NCBI GenBank assembly: GCA_032719365.1
Contig: CM064873.1
Coordinates: forward strand, 36,805,742 to 36,869,741
DNA: 64,000 nucleotides
Direction: 5' to 3'
Source of the DNA: Prinsepia uniflora
Taxonomy: Eukaryota; Streptophyta; Magnoliopsida; Rosales; Rosaceae
The stretch's first letter is position 1. Each line of letters opens with the position of its first letter. A program made the position numbers and the translations under genes. This document shows, in pieces, positions 35,429-47,602 of the stretch. Under the pieces are notes generated by a model. That model had not been told where the DNA came from and ran no database searches. It saw only the letters and a list, made by a program, of their open reading frames with translations.

Positions 35429-38400
35429 TGTAACAACCCGTCCCGAGAGTCGGGATTAGTAGTGTGATTAAGGTGGGATTAGCGAGGCTAATCGGTGGTT
35501 AGTTGGTCCCGATAGGTCCGTAAGTGTAGAATGACGATTTTGCCCCTGGTTCGGGCAAAATGTTGACTTTAGTTCGAGTGGTCAAATTGGTGTTGACCAG
35601 TGACCAGGACGTAGTTTAGGACGTCACGAATCCATAGGCAGGTGGCACGCCTGATTCCGACATCCGAGGAGGAAGTTATGAAGTTCGGAAGGTTGAGGGC
35701 ATAACCGTAATTTGGTTAAAAGAAGGGGAAACGTTGGACTTTTTGTAGAATTGGGTTTTGGTACGTTGACCTAGGTTGGGTAGATAGATCTCGTCGTCCT
35801 GAGTCCGATGACAGGCGGCATGTATTCATCGGACTTATGATGAGTAAATTACGGGTCTAGAACGTCGATGGCATAATCGTAATTTTGGAGTTAAAGAGGG
35901 GCATGTTGGTCTTTTGACTGTTGGGCATGGTGCAATCAGATTTGGACAAGTGTCCAAAGCAGAGGGAGATTTTTTATAAGAGAGAGGAGAGGATTGTGAC
36001 GCGTGGTGGGTGTGTAGTGGTTTCTACACAAATGTGCACGGGTATTTTAAAAATGTGCAGCCGTGTTCTTCGAAGAGGAAAAAACAGAGAGTGAGGCTGA
36101 GGGGTGAAATCGATCGACGGCCGGGCAAGTGTGAGCTTGTGAGTAGGGGAGTGTGATCAGAGGGAGGTTGAGAGTGCAGGGTGGTGTTGAGGAGATTGGG
36201 AGATGCAGTGCTCATGTGTGTGTGAAGTGAGAACTCACGGGGGAAAACCAGAGAAACAGAGAGGAGTTGGGGTGGAGGTGCGGTGGTGCGGTCGTGTAAT
36301 TAATCAAGGGAAGCGGCAGGTGGTGCGCAGAGGACGGAGGAGGCGTGTGGATACCTAGGGACGCGGCGGAGTCCACGGCGGTGAGCGGCAGGAGAGGTAA
36401 TTTCCAATTCCTCTGTTTTTCTGTTTTGTTTCAATTTGAAAGTCGTGAGTTTTAAGTACGAGTCGGGGTTTTTGGTGAGTTGTGTGAGACTTAGTGGGGT
36501 CCTAGAAGTGTTCTGGTGTCGCCACCGTGACGGGGGAGGACCTGGGTGGCCGGAGTGTGGAACAGGGGGTTATGGGCCGTCTGGTTTCGAGCTTGAGTCG
36601 ACAAGTATGGGGCCGTGTCGAGGTGATTGGAGGATGGGGATGGATAGAGTGGGTCTGGACGTTGAGAATGGTGAGGAAAGGGAGGAGAACGGTGGCCGGA
36701 CGGCAGAGAATGGTTCTCGCCGGTCCAGTTGCAGCGGCCGGTTCAGCACAGTGCACTCGAGGTTGCGGGTGACACTGTAGCTGGCGCGTGAGGCCCACGC
36801 GCAGCCACCTTGGGCGGCGCGTGGGGGCGCGTGCAGCGGTTTCCGGTGAAGCGTCCAACTAAGTTTTTGTTCTAAATGTTATAACGAATCCAATGGATTA
36901 AGTTTCGGGTTCTTCGGACGTTGTTTCGGGATAGTTCTGCGGGGTTGAAGGTCTAGGGTCCCGTTTTAAGTACGTTAGAAGTTCGGGAAAGCTATGGGGT
37001 TTTAGTATGAGTAGCGTGAAGTAGTTAGTAACCTCGTTATGGAATTTGGACAGGTTTGGGAAAGCCGAGGATAGCAAACTGGCCGGGGACGGCGTAAGTG
37101 CGCGCGTATCGAGGCGACGCTGAAATGGTCTGTGAGTGGACATTGCTTTCTAACTCTTGATGCATGCATATATGTTTTTATATGATTTCTATACTAGCTT
37201 CTATGATTTGATTTATGGTTGTGATGGTTTATGGTTTGTGCACGTTTTTCGAGGAAAATGACGGTTTTCACGTTTTACGAGGTTTTGATAACTATTGTAA
37301 TTTGAACCTGGTTTTACTGGTTGATTTCGGGATTTGAAATACGGCTGGATTTCAAGGAAAGTAAAAGGATTTTGAAAAGTATTTTCGGGCCTGAGGCCCA
37401 GTTCAAAGGTGTTTTCAGAAATGAGATTTCGGGTTTCGGAATCGGAATTCCGAGTGACGATTCGGGATTCGATTCGGGATTTGAAGTGGATTTCGGGTTT
37501 GGGTTCGGAATGGTTATTCCGGATGCCGGCTTACGGAATGATGGTTGCGGACTCGGACCGGGAAATGAGAAGGAAATGAGTTCTAGGTCTGGATTCGGAA
37601 TGACGGTTATGGATGCCAGAAGGGCATCAGACCAGTGATTTCGGATTCGGGTTTGGATATGGACTTGGAGTTGCAAAAAGGTTTTCACATGGTTTTGATT
37701 GGATTTGCTGGATCTGGTTATTGGGTTTAAAGACCCGGATATTGTGATTTGACGGGGGACGGGCCCGGATTGAGTTTAAAGACTCGGGAGTTTAAAGACT
37801 CGGATATATTGATTTCCCCCGTAGGCCTTTGAGTTTAAAGACTCGGGAGTTTAAAGACTCGGATATTATTGAGGCCTGGATTGAGTTTAAAGACTCGGGA
37901 GTTTAAAGACTCGGATAGATCCAGCAGGTTCGATGGATAAGATTGTGGCTTTAAACTTGATGATGATGTTTTGGGCAGTGGCCCGGATAAAATGGTTTTC
38001 GGTGATTTGGGGGCTGAGGCCCGGGATTGGGAAAAGGAAAATGTGTTTAGTTTTCGTATATTGTTTTATGACGTAATTGATATGCATGCATTGGTTTTTA
38101 CACGGAGGGTATAACTATTTGTGTTTTCTGATAACTGTTTTGAATTTTAAACTTTATTTTTGTCCACTCACAGTCTTTTCGTGTTTTCGATACCCTCCAG
38201 GTTGCTGCAGTGCGGGCAGTCGGTTAAGAGAGATGGAGACATCACTTGCACAATCCACAGTAGACTCTGCGCACTCTAGCTTGAGGTTGTTGAGGTGGTT
38301 GGACTGGAACTCCCTTGTCCGACTTACGTGTCACACGGAGGTTAGGCGATTGTTTAGCCCTCGTGCCATGCGTACGTTAGACGGGAGCGGGGTTTAGCCC

Positions 38401-38433
38401 TTAATCCCGGGGGATTAAGGGTGGGCCCTGACA
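35429..38433 (+). mobile_element. Solo LTR 'E' nested in LTR D, duplication AAAAA
   Basis: 3005 bp; starts TGTAACAACCCGTCCCG and ends GGGTGGGCCCTGACA. AAAAA flanks both sides (35424-35428, 38434-38438). The inverted pair CTGTGAGTGGACA (37130-37142) and TGTCCACTCACAG (38161-38173) is 13 bp and perfect. The TTTAAAG array (37724-37915) has one GGGT...ACCC unit and six GAGT...ACTC units. A TATA-like TTTTTTATAAGAG lies near 35970, with a donor-like GAGAG/GTAATTT at 36397 and an acceptor-like ACCCTCCAG ending at 38200. Antisense ORFs of ~118 aa in the GC-rich part match nothing I recognise. Confidence 0.93.
37724..37915 (+). repeat. TTTAAAG hairpin array in LTR E
   Basis: Seven units of GGGTT-TAAA-GACCC or GAGTT-TAAA-GACTC, often in close pairs. 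The second position and its partner change together (G/C versus A/T), and the loop-closing T.G is kept as a wobble. Equivalent arrays occur at about 13545-13815, 14735-14985, 22110-22285, 29815-30030, 34010-34255, 40645-40820, 43498-43665, 49175-49390, 59875-60015 and 60945-61080. Confidence 0.9.
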
Positions 38434-38438
38434 AAAAA

Positions 38439-41386
38439 TGTTGACTTTAGTTCAGGTGGTCGGATGGACTTTGACCGGTGACTAGGACGTAGTTTAGGAC
38501 GTCACGAATCCGTAGGCAGGTGGCACGCCCGATTCCGACATCCGAGGAGGAAGTTATGATGTTCGGAAGGTTGAGGGCATAACCGTAATTTGGGTAAATT
38601 AGGGGGAAACGTTGACTTTTTGGATGATCGGGTTTTGGTACGTTGACCGAGGATGGTTACGTAGATCTCGTCATCCTGAGTTCGATGACAGGCGGCACGC
38701 ATTCATCGGACTTACGGTGTGGGAGTTACGGGTCTAGAAAGTTAGTGGTAAAACCGTAATTTTGAGTTAAACAGAAGGGTATTTTGGTCTTTTTGCACCT
38801 GGGGATTTGTGCAGAGAGAAGCAGATGAAGGGCTGAGATAGGACCATGTGTGTGAGAGAGAGTGGGGGATGGTGACATGTGGCAAGGCTGTAGTGGGTTC
38901 TGGGGGGTTCCAGTGCGCTCACGGGCCAAATAATTGGGGTGCAACCGTGTGTGTTCGTGTATGTTCGAGTGAAACAGAGGAAGATTGTGAGGGAGAATTG
39001 CGGGTTGATCGAGGGTGCTGGTGAGTTGTGAGTGTGTGAGAGTGAGCAGGGAGTGAGAGGGAAGCAGTGAGAGAGGTTGACGGTGTGGTGGCTGTGTGTG
39101 AGGGTGTCGAGAGCTGCGGGAAAATCAGGGGGGAAACAGGAAGGAAACCAAGGAGTTTGTGAGGAATCATGGCGGTGGCGGCCGTGTACGGGGCAACTGA
39201 GACCGTGGTGCTGTCGTGAGGGGTGCGAGGAGTCAACCAATACCGGCGGAGCTCACGACGGCGACAGGTTGCAGGTAATTTCTATTTTTCCCGTGTCTAT
39301 GCTCTGTTTTGGCCGTGAACTTCAAATCGGAAGTTGTAGCTTGAGAGGTTGAATCGAAGAGGCTAGGGGAGTATAGGGAGTTCAGTTGAGTCCAGGGCGT
39401 TGTTTAGTTGAGTTGCCGTGACGGGAGGTGCACGGTGGAGGCGAGACGACAGAGGTGTTCTGTGTCCTCTGTTTTGGCCGTGAGTTTCAAACGGCAAGTC
39501 GTGACGATTGGGGCTGAGTCGAAGGTCTTGGAAGGTTGGTTTAGGTTCAGTAAGGCCCTAGGAAGAGTCCGGGACGGTCACCGTGACGGGGGGTGACCGG
39601 AGTGGCTGGATCGCAAAACAGGGGAGTTTGGGGCTGTCTGGTTTCGAGTTCAGTCGACGGGCTAGGGACAGTGTCGAGGTGAACGGAGTTGGGGAATCAA
39701 TAGGGTTGGTCTGGACGATGCTGTTGGTGAAGAAACGAGCTGTTTTGGTGGACGGAAGAAGGAGAACCATGCTCGCCAGTCTGAGTTGCAGACCACTGTA
39801 CCGAACCGGGTTCGATTGAGGAAGACGGTGCACTGTAGCAGCGCGTGAGGGCCACACGCAGCCACTTTGGGCGGCGCGTGGGGGCGCGTGCGGCGGCGAT
39901 GGGGAAAGTGGTCAACATGGTTTTTCGTCTAGGTGTTCTAACGAGTCTATTGGAATTGGTTTCGGGTTGTTCGGACGCCGTTTGAGGTTAGTTCCGCGAG
40001 GGTAACGGTTTAGGGTCTCGGTTTATTTCGTTTAGGATTTGGGGATTTGGGAGGGAAATTAGGTGGTTACTCGTGGACGTGTTAGTGACGTATTTTGGTG
40101 GTTGTTGACAGGATCGGGATTTCCTGAGGAAGCCGAGGAACGTGCGGGACGTTCGGGATGCGATTGAGGGCTCGGTACTGTGAGTGGACCCTTTCTTTAA
40201 ACTCGAACATGCATAACTGTTTTCTATAATTGTTTTATATATGTGATTTCATGATGGTTGGATTTATGTTGTGATTTTACATAATTGCACGTTTTTCGAG
40301 AAAATACGGTATTTGGCACGTTTTACGATAAAAGGTTGAGTTCTGATCATAATGTTATAGTTTTGGGATTTCAAATGATAAATGATTTAAATGATTATAA
40401 AAGGATTTTGGAACATGATTTCGATGATTAAAGGTTTTCGGTTTTAGAAACGGATTTCAGAAAAAAGGGTTGGTTTCCAAGTTGGAAAGTGGATTCCGGA
40501 TTTGGGTTCGGAATGACGGTTCGGGATGCTAGAAGGGCATCGGACCGGTGATTTCGGATTCGGGTTTGGATGTGAATACAGAAAAGGTTTTCAAAATGGT
40601 TTTACAAATGGTTTTGGATTGGATTTGCTGGATCTGGTTATTGGGTTTAAAGACCCGGATATTGATTGAAGGGGGACGGGCCCGGGTTGAGTTTAAAGAC
40701 TCGGGAGTTTAAAGACTCGGATATATTGATTTTCCCCCGTAGGCCTTTGAGTTTAAAGACTCGGGAGTTTAAAGACTCGGATATGATTAAGGCCTGGATT
40801 GAGTTTAAAGACTCGGATAGGTCCAGCAGGTTTGATCAGAAATGATGATTTGATGTTCATGGTTCATGATATGGTCTTATGGTACATGTGATATGATTCT
40901 ATAACCGTTTTTATAGTGTTTCTGTTTCTTATGATGTTTTCTGGTGATTGATTATAACTGTTCTGATAACTGGGTTATGCATGTGGTTTTTAAAACGGAG
41001 GATTAAACTCGGTTTTTCTGATAAATGGTTTAGAACTTTTCTTTTATTATGGTCCACTCACACCTTCTGTTTTTATTGCCCTCCAGGTTGTGGAGCTAGC
41101 GCGGGGTCTTGACGTCGAGGCAGTGTCCAAGGCATAGAAGTCACGTGAGGGTTCCCGGAGTGGTTTAAGTTTTTCCGCGTGCGTGTAATTATTATCGGTT
41201 TTTCTTTCATTGTATTTCGTACTATGCTCTGTAAACTATAACTTCGGGATATTTTGTCTAGTTTCTCCTGCGTCTGACTGAGTGTTGGATGTTTTGCGTG
41301 AGTTTTACTTGGGTGTTGTGTCGGGGTGTCAGACGGGAGCATGATTTACCTCGGGTTTCGGGGTGAAACTGGGGTGGGTCCTAACA
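38439..41386 (+). mobile_element. Solo LTR 'D', right part, duplication CGCGG
   Basis: LTR D resumes TGTTGACTTTAG after E and ends GGGGTGGGTCCTAACA. CGCGG repeats at 41387-41391. With the left part it totals 3081 bp, close to the 3086 bp LTR at 19769. TGTGAGTGGACC (40179-40190) and GGTCCACTCACA (41051-41062) pair perfectly. A donor-like GCAG/GTAATTTC at 39275 and an acceptor-like TTGCCCTCCAG ending at 41086 are present. Confidence 0.93.
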
Positions 41387-41391
41387 CGCGG

Positions 41392-42862
41392 GGTCGATCA
41401 TATTGTGGATATTACTGCAAAAGGCAGTTGGGTTCGGTGGAACCCTAAGGTGTGATTTTGGAATCCTAATTTATGATTGATGGACTTGGAAAAGTGAACT
41501 TTAAATGAGAACTTGTACTGCGACGAGCGGCGAAGGTCATGGATGACCATGTGGACGACTCTAATGAGTCTAGTCAGGATTATGGGATTCGATCCACGAG
41601 TACGGTTATGGGATAAGATGTGGAATTACGTGTTGGATCGAATAATAGTGTGAGGTGTGGATATGGATCTCGACAGCGATGACTGTTGGTCGACAGTTGT
41701 GTCGAGATGACTAGCTATCGAGGGTGTTTAGTGTGGTTTTAACACTTGAGGATCAGGGGACGTTCAGGGAACGTTCATTATACTGATGTGCGGATGGTTA
41801 AATTGGGGGTACCCATAGTTGGGGGGTACGAGTGTTGATACGGGATCGTCGTTCGGTATGAACGGAGATCCAGGGTATCAACCTTGCACATTTTTGCTAG
41901 TGTGGATGTTTGGATGCCTGTGTACTGAGGCAAGTGTTGATGATACTAGCATTAGTGCTGGTACTGGTGTTGGTGATTGAGATTGTGGTGAGCCACGAGA
42001 TGGAATATGACTCTGTCCTGATGGACATATGATCGGTATCTGTGACTCAGTAGGGGTTGAGTCATGGACTGGATAGGATCCTGTGGAGATTGTGAGGTGT
42101 TGGGATAGGGTCCCCAACAGTGTTGAGATGACAAGTGATGGATGAATATAATGGTATGTTGAGACAGGAGGAATCTAGGGATGATGTTCCCTATGCCGTG
42201 AGAATTTGCGAATTTGGGGAGTTGTTGTCAACTCCGAGATTGGTATGGTTGTGGGTTGTTGATATCCTCAGAAAGTACAAGGAAATGACTGGAATTGGAA
42301 AAGACGAGGAAAACCATTGGTGGTATAGATGTGGGATTTTGTGATTGTGAATCACGTGGGAACCTGAGGATTGAACCTGTAAAGGTTGAGATATGAGACA
42401 GAAGGTAGTAGGGTATGCATATCCAGGAAGAGTTGAGGAATTTCCGTTCAGAATCGGGATGTGTGTGCATAAATGGTTGTTAACAGACGCGAGGTCTAAG
42501 TTTGGATTGATTGCGGACACGTGGTTGTCCAAGTGAGTTGAGGACGTAGTAGGTCCAGTGGTTGGACTTGACATCTCATTGGGAGTATGTCTGTTTCCAA
42601 CATGGTTGGAACGTTGGTTTCGAGAATAGTTGTGATTGCGGACGAGAGGAGTGCTCGTTTTTGCATTGGTAATAGGTACTCTGAAGTCATTAGGTTTGAC
42701 TTCTTATTTTCTGCCCTGGCAGACGCTGTTGTGCTTACCGGTATGTTGAGGGTGTATTGGTTGGTGGACCCAGGTGTGGTTTGGGTCATCAGGTGGAGTT
42801 GCGCAATTCGAAGTTGGGTGAATGAGATTTCTCATGTTCCGCTTAGTAGCAGACGGTGTTGG
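41392..42862 (+). mobile_element. Non-coding internal domain, copy 2, second part
   Basis: Resumes after the CGCGG duplication of LTR D. It aligns by eye with the reverse complement of 53600-54500: GTATTGGTTGGTGGACCC, GAGATTTCTCAT and GCAGACG near 42750-42870 match the complement at 53620-53740. No ORF above ~127 aa and no gag/pol motif. It is cut near 42862 by the gag end of a minus-strand element. Confidence 0.75.
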
Positions 42863-43003
42863 ACTACTTCATCCGCAGGTCGTGGATGGGGATCACGTCT
42901 CGGAGGCATGGTCAATCGTCCGCTGAAAGAGGCATAGAGTCAGTAAAACGACCTAAATACAACCTCGTACAGACACAACCGACAAATCTATGCTCTGATA
43001 CCA
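42863..43003 (-). pseudogene. Gag start and PBS of a minus-strand element (truncated)
   Basis: An ATG at 42909 opens MPPRRDPHPRPADE, the N-terminus of the chromovirus gag seen at 61768. Only about 16 codons remain before the junction at ~42862. The PBS at 42983-43003 reads TGGTATCAGAGCATAGATTT on the minus strand, next to the LTR at 43006. The rest of gag, pol and the other LTR are missing at this junction. Confidence 0.8.
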
Positions 43004-43005
43004 AT

Positions 43006-44986
43006 TGACAGGACCCTCCCCGATTATCACCTCGATAACTGAGACGAACCCTGCTCCCGTCTGACAATCACACTTAAAGTACCAAAACAACTTCAAGAAA
43101 CCATAAGTATAACTATCAGACCAGGGAGAAAATGTAATACAACAGTAACACAGAGCATAGTGTTATACAAAACAAGCACAAAAGTCCTACTAGGCTATCC
43201 ACGCAACGGAAAACGCTGCAAAGCTCTATGCCTCTGTCCCTTCCTCAACGATCACCCCGACGCTTTTCACCACGACCTAGAGGGTAATTTAAAACCAGAA
43301 AAACGTGAGTGGACTGAAAGAAAACAACGTATGAAAACAATTTATGAAACAAAAATAGGATTTTCCCTCCGTTTTAAAGACATGCATGCCTAACTAAGTA
43401 CTAGAAAACAGTGATATAAAACAGTAATTAATCATTCCAAAGCGTATCACAAAACAAGATGTACCAATAGTAATGTCCGATCAAACCTGTTGGGTCTATC
43501 CGAGTCTTTAAACTCAATCCAGGCCTCAATGTAATTCGAGTCTTTAAACCCCCGAGTCTTTAAACTCAATAGACCTACATGGGTAATATCGTAATATCCG
43601 AGTCTTTAAACTCAATCCGGACCCGCCCCCTTTATATATAATCCGAGTCTTTAAACCCAATATCCAGATCCATCAAATCCAATCTAAATCATTTGAAAAT
43701 CATTTCTAAGTCCATATCCAAACCCGAATCTGAAACCACTGGTCTGACGCCATTCCGGCATCCAGAACCGTCATTCCGAACCCAAATCTGGAAATCCACT
43801 TTTCAACTTTAAAACCAAATTTCGAGTTTCTGAAATCCGATTCTAAAACTGAAAACCTTGTTTGTCAAATCATGTTTCAAACCCCATTTATCATCATATA
43901 AAATCAGTAATAAAAAAACATGGCATGGAAATCACATTTATAACATTTCTCGGAAATCGTGCTAAAACCCGTAAACGCCTCGAAAAATGTGCAAACAGGT
44001 CAAACAATTATGATATAAGCAATGATCATGAAAACATGCGTAAAAACATAAAACATGTAGATAAAAACGGTTAGGCATGCTCGTTAAAAGAGAAGGAGTC
44101 CACTCACAAATCCGTACGCGTCAATCGCGCTACGTACGTTCCTCAACCGTCTCAAGAGTGTCCCGTCCTGTCAAAAGTCACAAAATCGGGTCACAAACAC
44201 TTCATTAAGGCTTATCCTAATTTCCCCAATTTTTCGGAATTTCGAATGCAATTTAAAAAAAAAACCATAAACCTTCGAACCCTCGAACAAACCTAACCCG
44301 ATGTCCGATCGACATGAAACTTGTCCTAAAAGATTCGTTACATCGATTAGAGTGAAATCCTTGTTGGATGTTTCCCCAGACTTTCCCGCACGTGCCCTCA
44401 CGCACCGCCCAAAGGGGCTACGTGTGGGCTTCACGCGCCTGCTACAGGGTTGTCTTCAACCTCTGTCCAGCCGGTTCAGACCGGGCTGGCCAAACCGAAC
44501 CGGCGTGACCGGTTCTCACTCAATACCAGTCCAATTTTAACCCAATCAATCCCATTAGTTTCGTCCTGGTTTGTATGATCAATTCCACTAATCAATTCGT
44601 GAAGTAAAGGCCCTAATCTCATCGTTCAAAACTCGAAGAAAACTCAGAAAATCTGAGTTTCTGACTCCAGCCACCCACGACCACCGTGAAGCTCCAGGTT
44701 AATCCCAATGGTCATTCTCAACTTCCTAGAACTAATAGGGACCTTGGAACACCTCGAAAATCACCCAAAACTCACGACTGTTGAATTTAACCAATTCTAG
44801 AAAAACAGGGGACATAAAACCCTTACCCTTGCTCTAGTCTCCGCCGTGCTTGCCGCCGTGCCCCACTGAGTCCACACGACTCTCCTCAGGTCACTAAACA
44901 CCTCCACCCGTCCAATTTGATGGTTTGCTCAACTGGGGTGCACAACCGTGCACGGTGTCCCTGCTCTGTCTCCTGGTTTTGGTTGC

Positions 44987-45021
<35 letters not shown>

Positions 45022-45238
45022 CACCTTCTAGCCCTCACTAAAACACGATTACAAACTCATCAACCTGTCCTTGATCACTCACTCAAGCTCAATGTCTTCA
45101 ATCACTGAAAATCGATTAAGAAAATCTCACGGTCTCACTCTCCTTGTTTCTGCTCTATGAACAATTGCACGGTTTAAACTTGTGCAATTTGTAGCCGTGC
45201 ACACAATAAACCTCCTAGAAACCTCTAGGTGTCCCCCA
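43006..45238 (-). mobile_element. Minus-strand 5' LTR, interrupted by the next element
   Basis: Starts TGACAGGACCCTCCCCG. GTGAGTGGAC (about 43305) and GTCCACTCAC (about 44099) bound a TTTAAAG array at 43498-43665. It is interrupted at 45238 by a minus-strand element (preceding bases CCCCA); the continuation would lie right of the window. Confidence 0.87.
44989..45017. repeat. (AC)n microsatellite, about 29 bp
   Basis: Uninterrupted AC repeat inside the 43006 LTR. It sits at the same LTR position as the much longer CA tract at 50839. Confidence 0.95.
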
Positions 45239-46123
45239 TGACAAGACCCATCCCAATCCCCCCGAGATTAGTGCGGGATGACCCTGCTCCCGTCTGACAC
45301 GAAGTGTCAGACAAGGGATATTTCCGACCTTTGCCCTCTTGGGCTATCAGAGTATGCCAGGATCCAGAGGAGGTATGTGATATCTCGGTCTCTGCTACAG
45401 TCCACATCCGATGTCAACCTGAAGGGCAGTCAAAACATTAAAAACTGTGAGTGGACAAAACAACCAGTTTATAAAAACAGTTTATAAGAAGACATTTGTA
45501 CCCTTCACTAAAAATCATGCATGCATTCGAAAACCATTTAACCAAATGGATCACATGTGGGAACTAAGCCCAAATAAGAAATAAACCAAGGTCGAAAGGA
45601 CCACAATGAAATCGACCATGCGGGCTACTACCCAAATCCATAAGAAACCAATAAGGGACTCAGCCCATAACCATAAACATACACGAGCCACTACTCAATC
45701 CTGTGCACACCTGTGCACACCACATATCAAGAATCATAAAGATTCAACCATACAGGCCACTGCCCAAAACCTGTGTAACCACACATGTCATCTCTTATAT
45801 CATATCATATACCATATATACATATATACATATAAGTCACACAACCAATCCTGTCACGGTATCTAAAGCTACGCGCGTGCTACCCGGGTCTCAATCCGAG
45901 TCTTCTCAAAGTCAAGGTCAATGTCTGCAGACCACTGATCCTACTCGATGTAATAGTAACCATAGCCTTCCTGAGAGTAAGGAACCCAACTAGGGGGTGA
46001 CTCCACTCAGTCGGTGCTCCGTGACTACTCTGGGGTCCACCCAAGCCAACGACCCTCCCCGAAGGAGATAAGAGAAGTAAAGGAAGGTATATGCACATAT
46101 ATATATATACATAATACAAATAT

Positions 46124-46378
46124 CCATGCCCGGTTCCCCTGAACCGTCATGATCCATAATATCCATAACCAAGGTAACATGCCGGTTCCCATAAACCGTC
46201 ATGTACCGTAATAACATAACTAGGGTAACATGCCGGTTCCCATAAACCGTCATGTACCGCAATAACATAACCAGGGTTCATGCCGGTCCCCATAATCCGT
46301 CATGAACCACGATACCATAACAAGGGTTCATGTCGGTTCCCATAAACCGTCATGAACCGGGAAATCCATTTAAGGTTC
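46124..46378 (-). repeat. Five-copy tandem repeat, period about 50-54 bp
   Basis: Units begin at 46124, 46178, 46229, 46279 and 46329. Each holds CATGCCGGTTCCCATAAACC followed by GTCATG. On the LTR sense strand the core is CGGTTTATGGGAACCG, a hairpin with one wobble pair. Two related units occur at about 28660-28735 and one near 17365. Confidence 0.9.
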
Positions 46379-47584
46379 CCTGACCTGAAATCAAAACCGT
46401 AAAGTAACCTGGGTCTCGTGCCCGAACATAGGACATCAGATGGGCACCGTGCCCGATATCTGAGGTCATATGCCCGAGACAAAACCAAATGGGTCTCATA
46501 CACGAGTTTATCCTTTTGAAATGCAAAACCATTTCATTAAAACCAATAAAGACATACCGACCCGTATAGGCACCATATAGGGCCGAAACCTCGAAATACG
46601 TGCCTATACGTAACCACATACAAATGCACCCATGGCATCATCAAACATGTATGAAAACATATAAGAAACATTTATGCATGCACCAATTTAGAAAACCAAG
46701 GTCCACTCACAGACCGTCCGAGCTGCCGCCTCGATTTGCGTGCCATAGGCTCACCCGAGCCGATCACTGTCATTGGGACTCCCGAACCTGTCCAAATCAT
46801 AATAGAAGGTTACTAACTACCTTATTAATCTCCTACTTAAGCCCCGTAATTTTTCCGAACTTTAACTATTTTTAAACCGATCCTAAACCTTCCGATTCCC
46901 CGAAACATATCGAGACGGTGTCCGATTGACACGAAACCAGTCCCAAAATGTTCGTTACATCGAATAGAAGATTTCACGTGTTGAACACTTCCCCAAATTA
47001 CTGTTCACGCACCCCTAGAAGCCACAGAACACTATTTATCATCACTAACCTTGGACTGGACCAGTTTTACTATTCATTAAACCGGTTTTCTCTGGTTCGT
47101 GGACCGGTTCAGGGTCCATTTTAGGTCCATTTCATCTCTTTTTAATCCTTAAATGTTCCTAATCTTATTTCCTATCATTTAGACATTATAAACCAAAGAA
47201 AACCATCACTAAACCATCCATTTCCGATCGGCCATGGTGGCCGGATTTTCCCCCGCCTTTCATGGCTCTTCCCAGCGATCCTAAGCCCCAAAACTAATCC
47301 CATTTGACTTCTAGAGTTCCCAGAAATACTTCCCAATCCTTAGAATCGAATAAAAACCAACAAAATTGAAATTCGAAATTTCAAATATTTTCTTACCTCA
47401 CGGGTTCGCTCCGCCGTCCACTTTCGTGAGCCACCACCCTCTGTCCCAGTCCTTCATCATCTCAGCCCTTCCTCATTCCTCACACTCGCTCACGGGTCAC
47501 AAGAGGAAGGGTGGTATGTGTGTGTGTGTGGTTGTTCGAAGAACAAAGAAGAAAATGGAGAAAATGGAGAAGTATGAAATATTT

Positions 47585-47602
47585 GGGGGGGGGGGGGGGG
47601 GG
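47585..47602 (+). repeat. G18 homopolymer
   Basis: Eighteen consecutive G followed by TGGG, inside the 45239 LTR (C-rich on the LTR sense strand). Length may be affected by sequencing. Confidence 0.85.

Noticed and set aside
36436..36858. Overlapping 80-118 aa ORFs on both strands in LTR E
   Set aside because: GC-rich LTR sequence gives open frames on both strands. There is no recognisable domain, and the equivalent frames are broken in LTR D and the 57618 LTR.
38767..39240. 157 aa minus-strand ORF in LTR D (and the similar 187-197 aa ORFs at 58003-58566 and 56269-56862)
   Set aside because: They are antisense to the LTR, rich in Ser/His/Pro/Thr because the sense strand is GTG/GAG-rich. Frames are not kept in step between LTR copies, so coding is unlikely, although their recurrence was noted.
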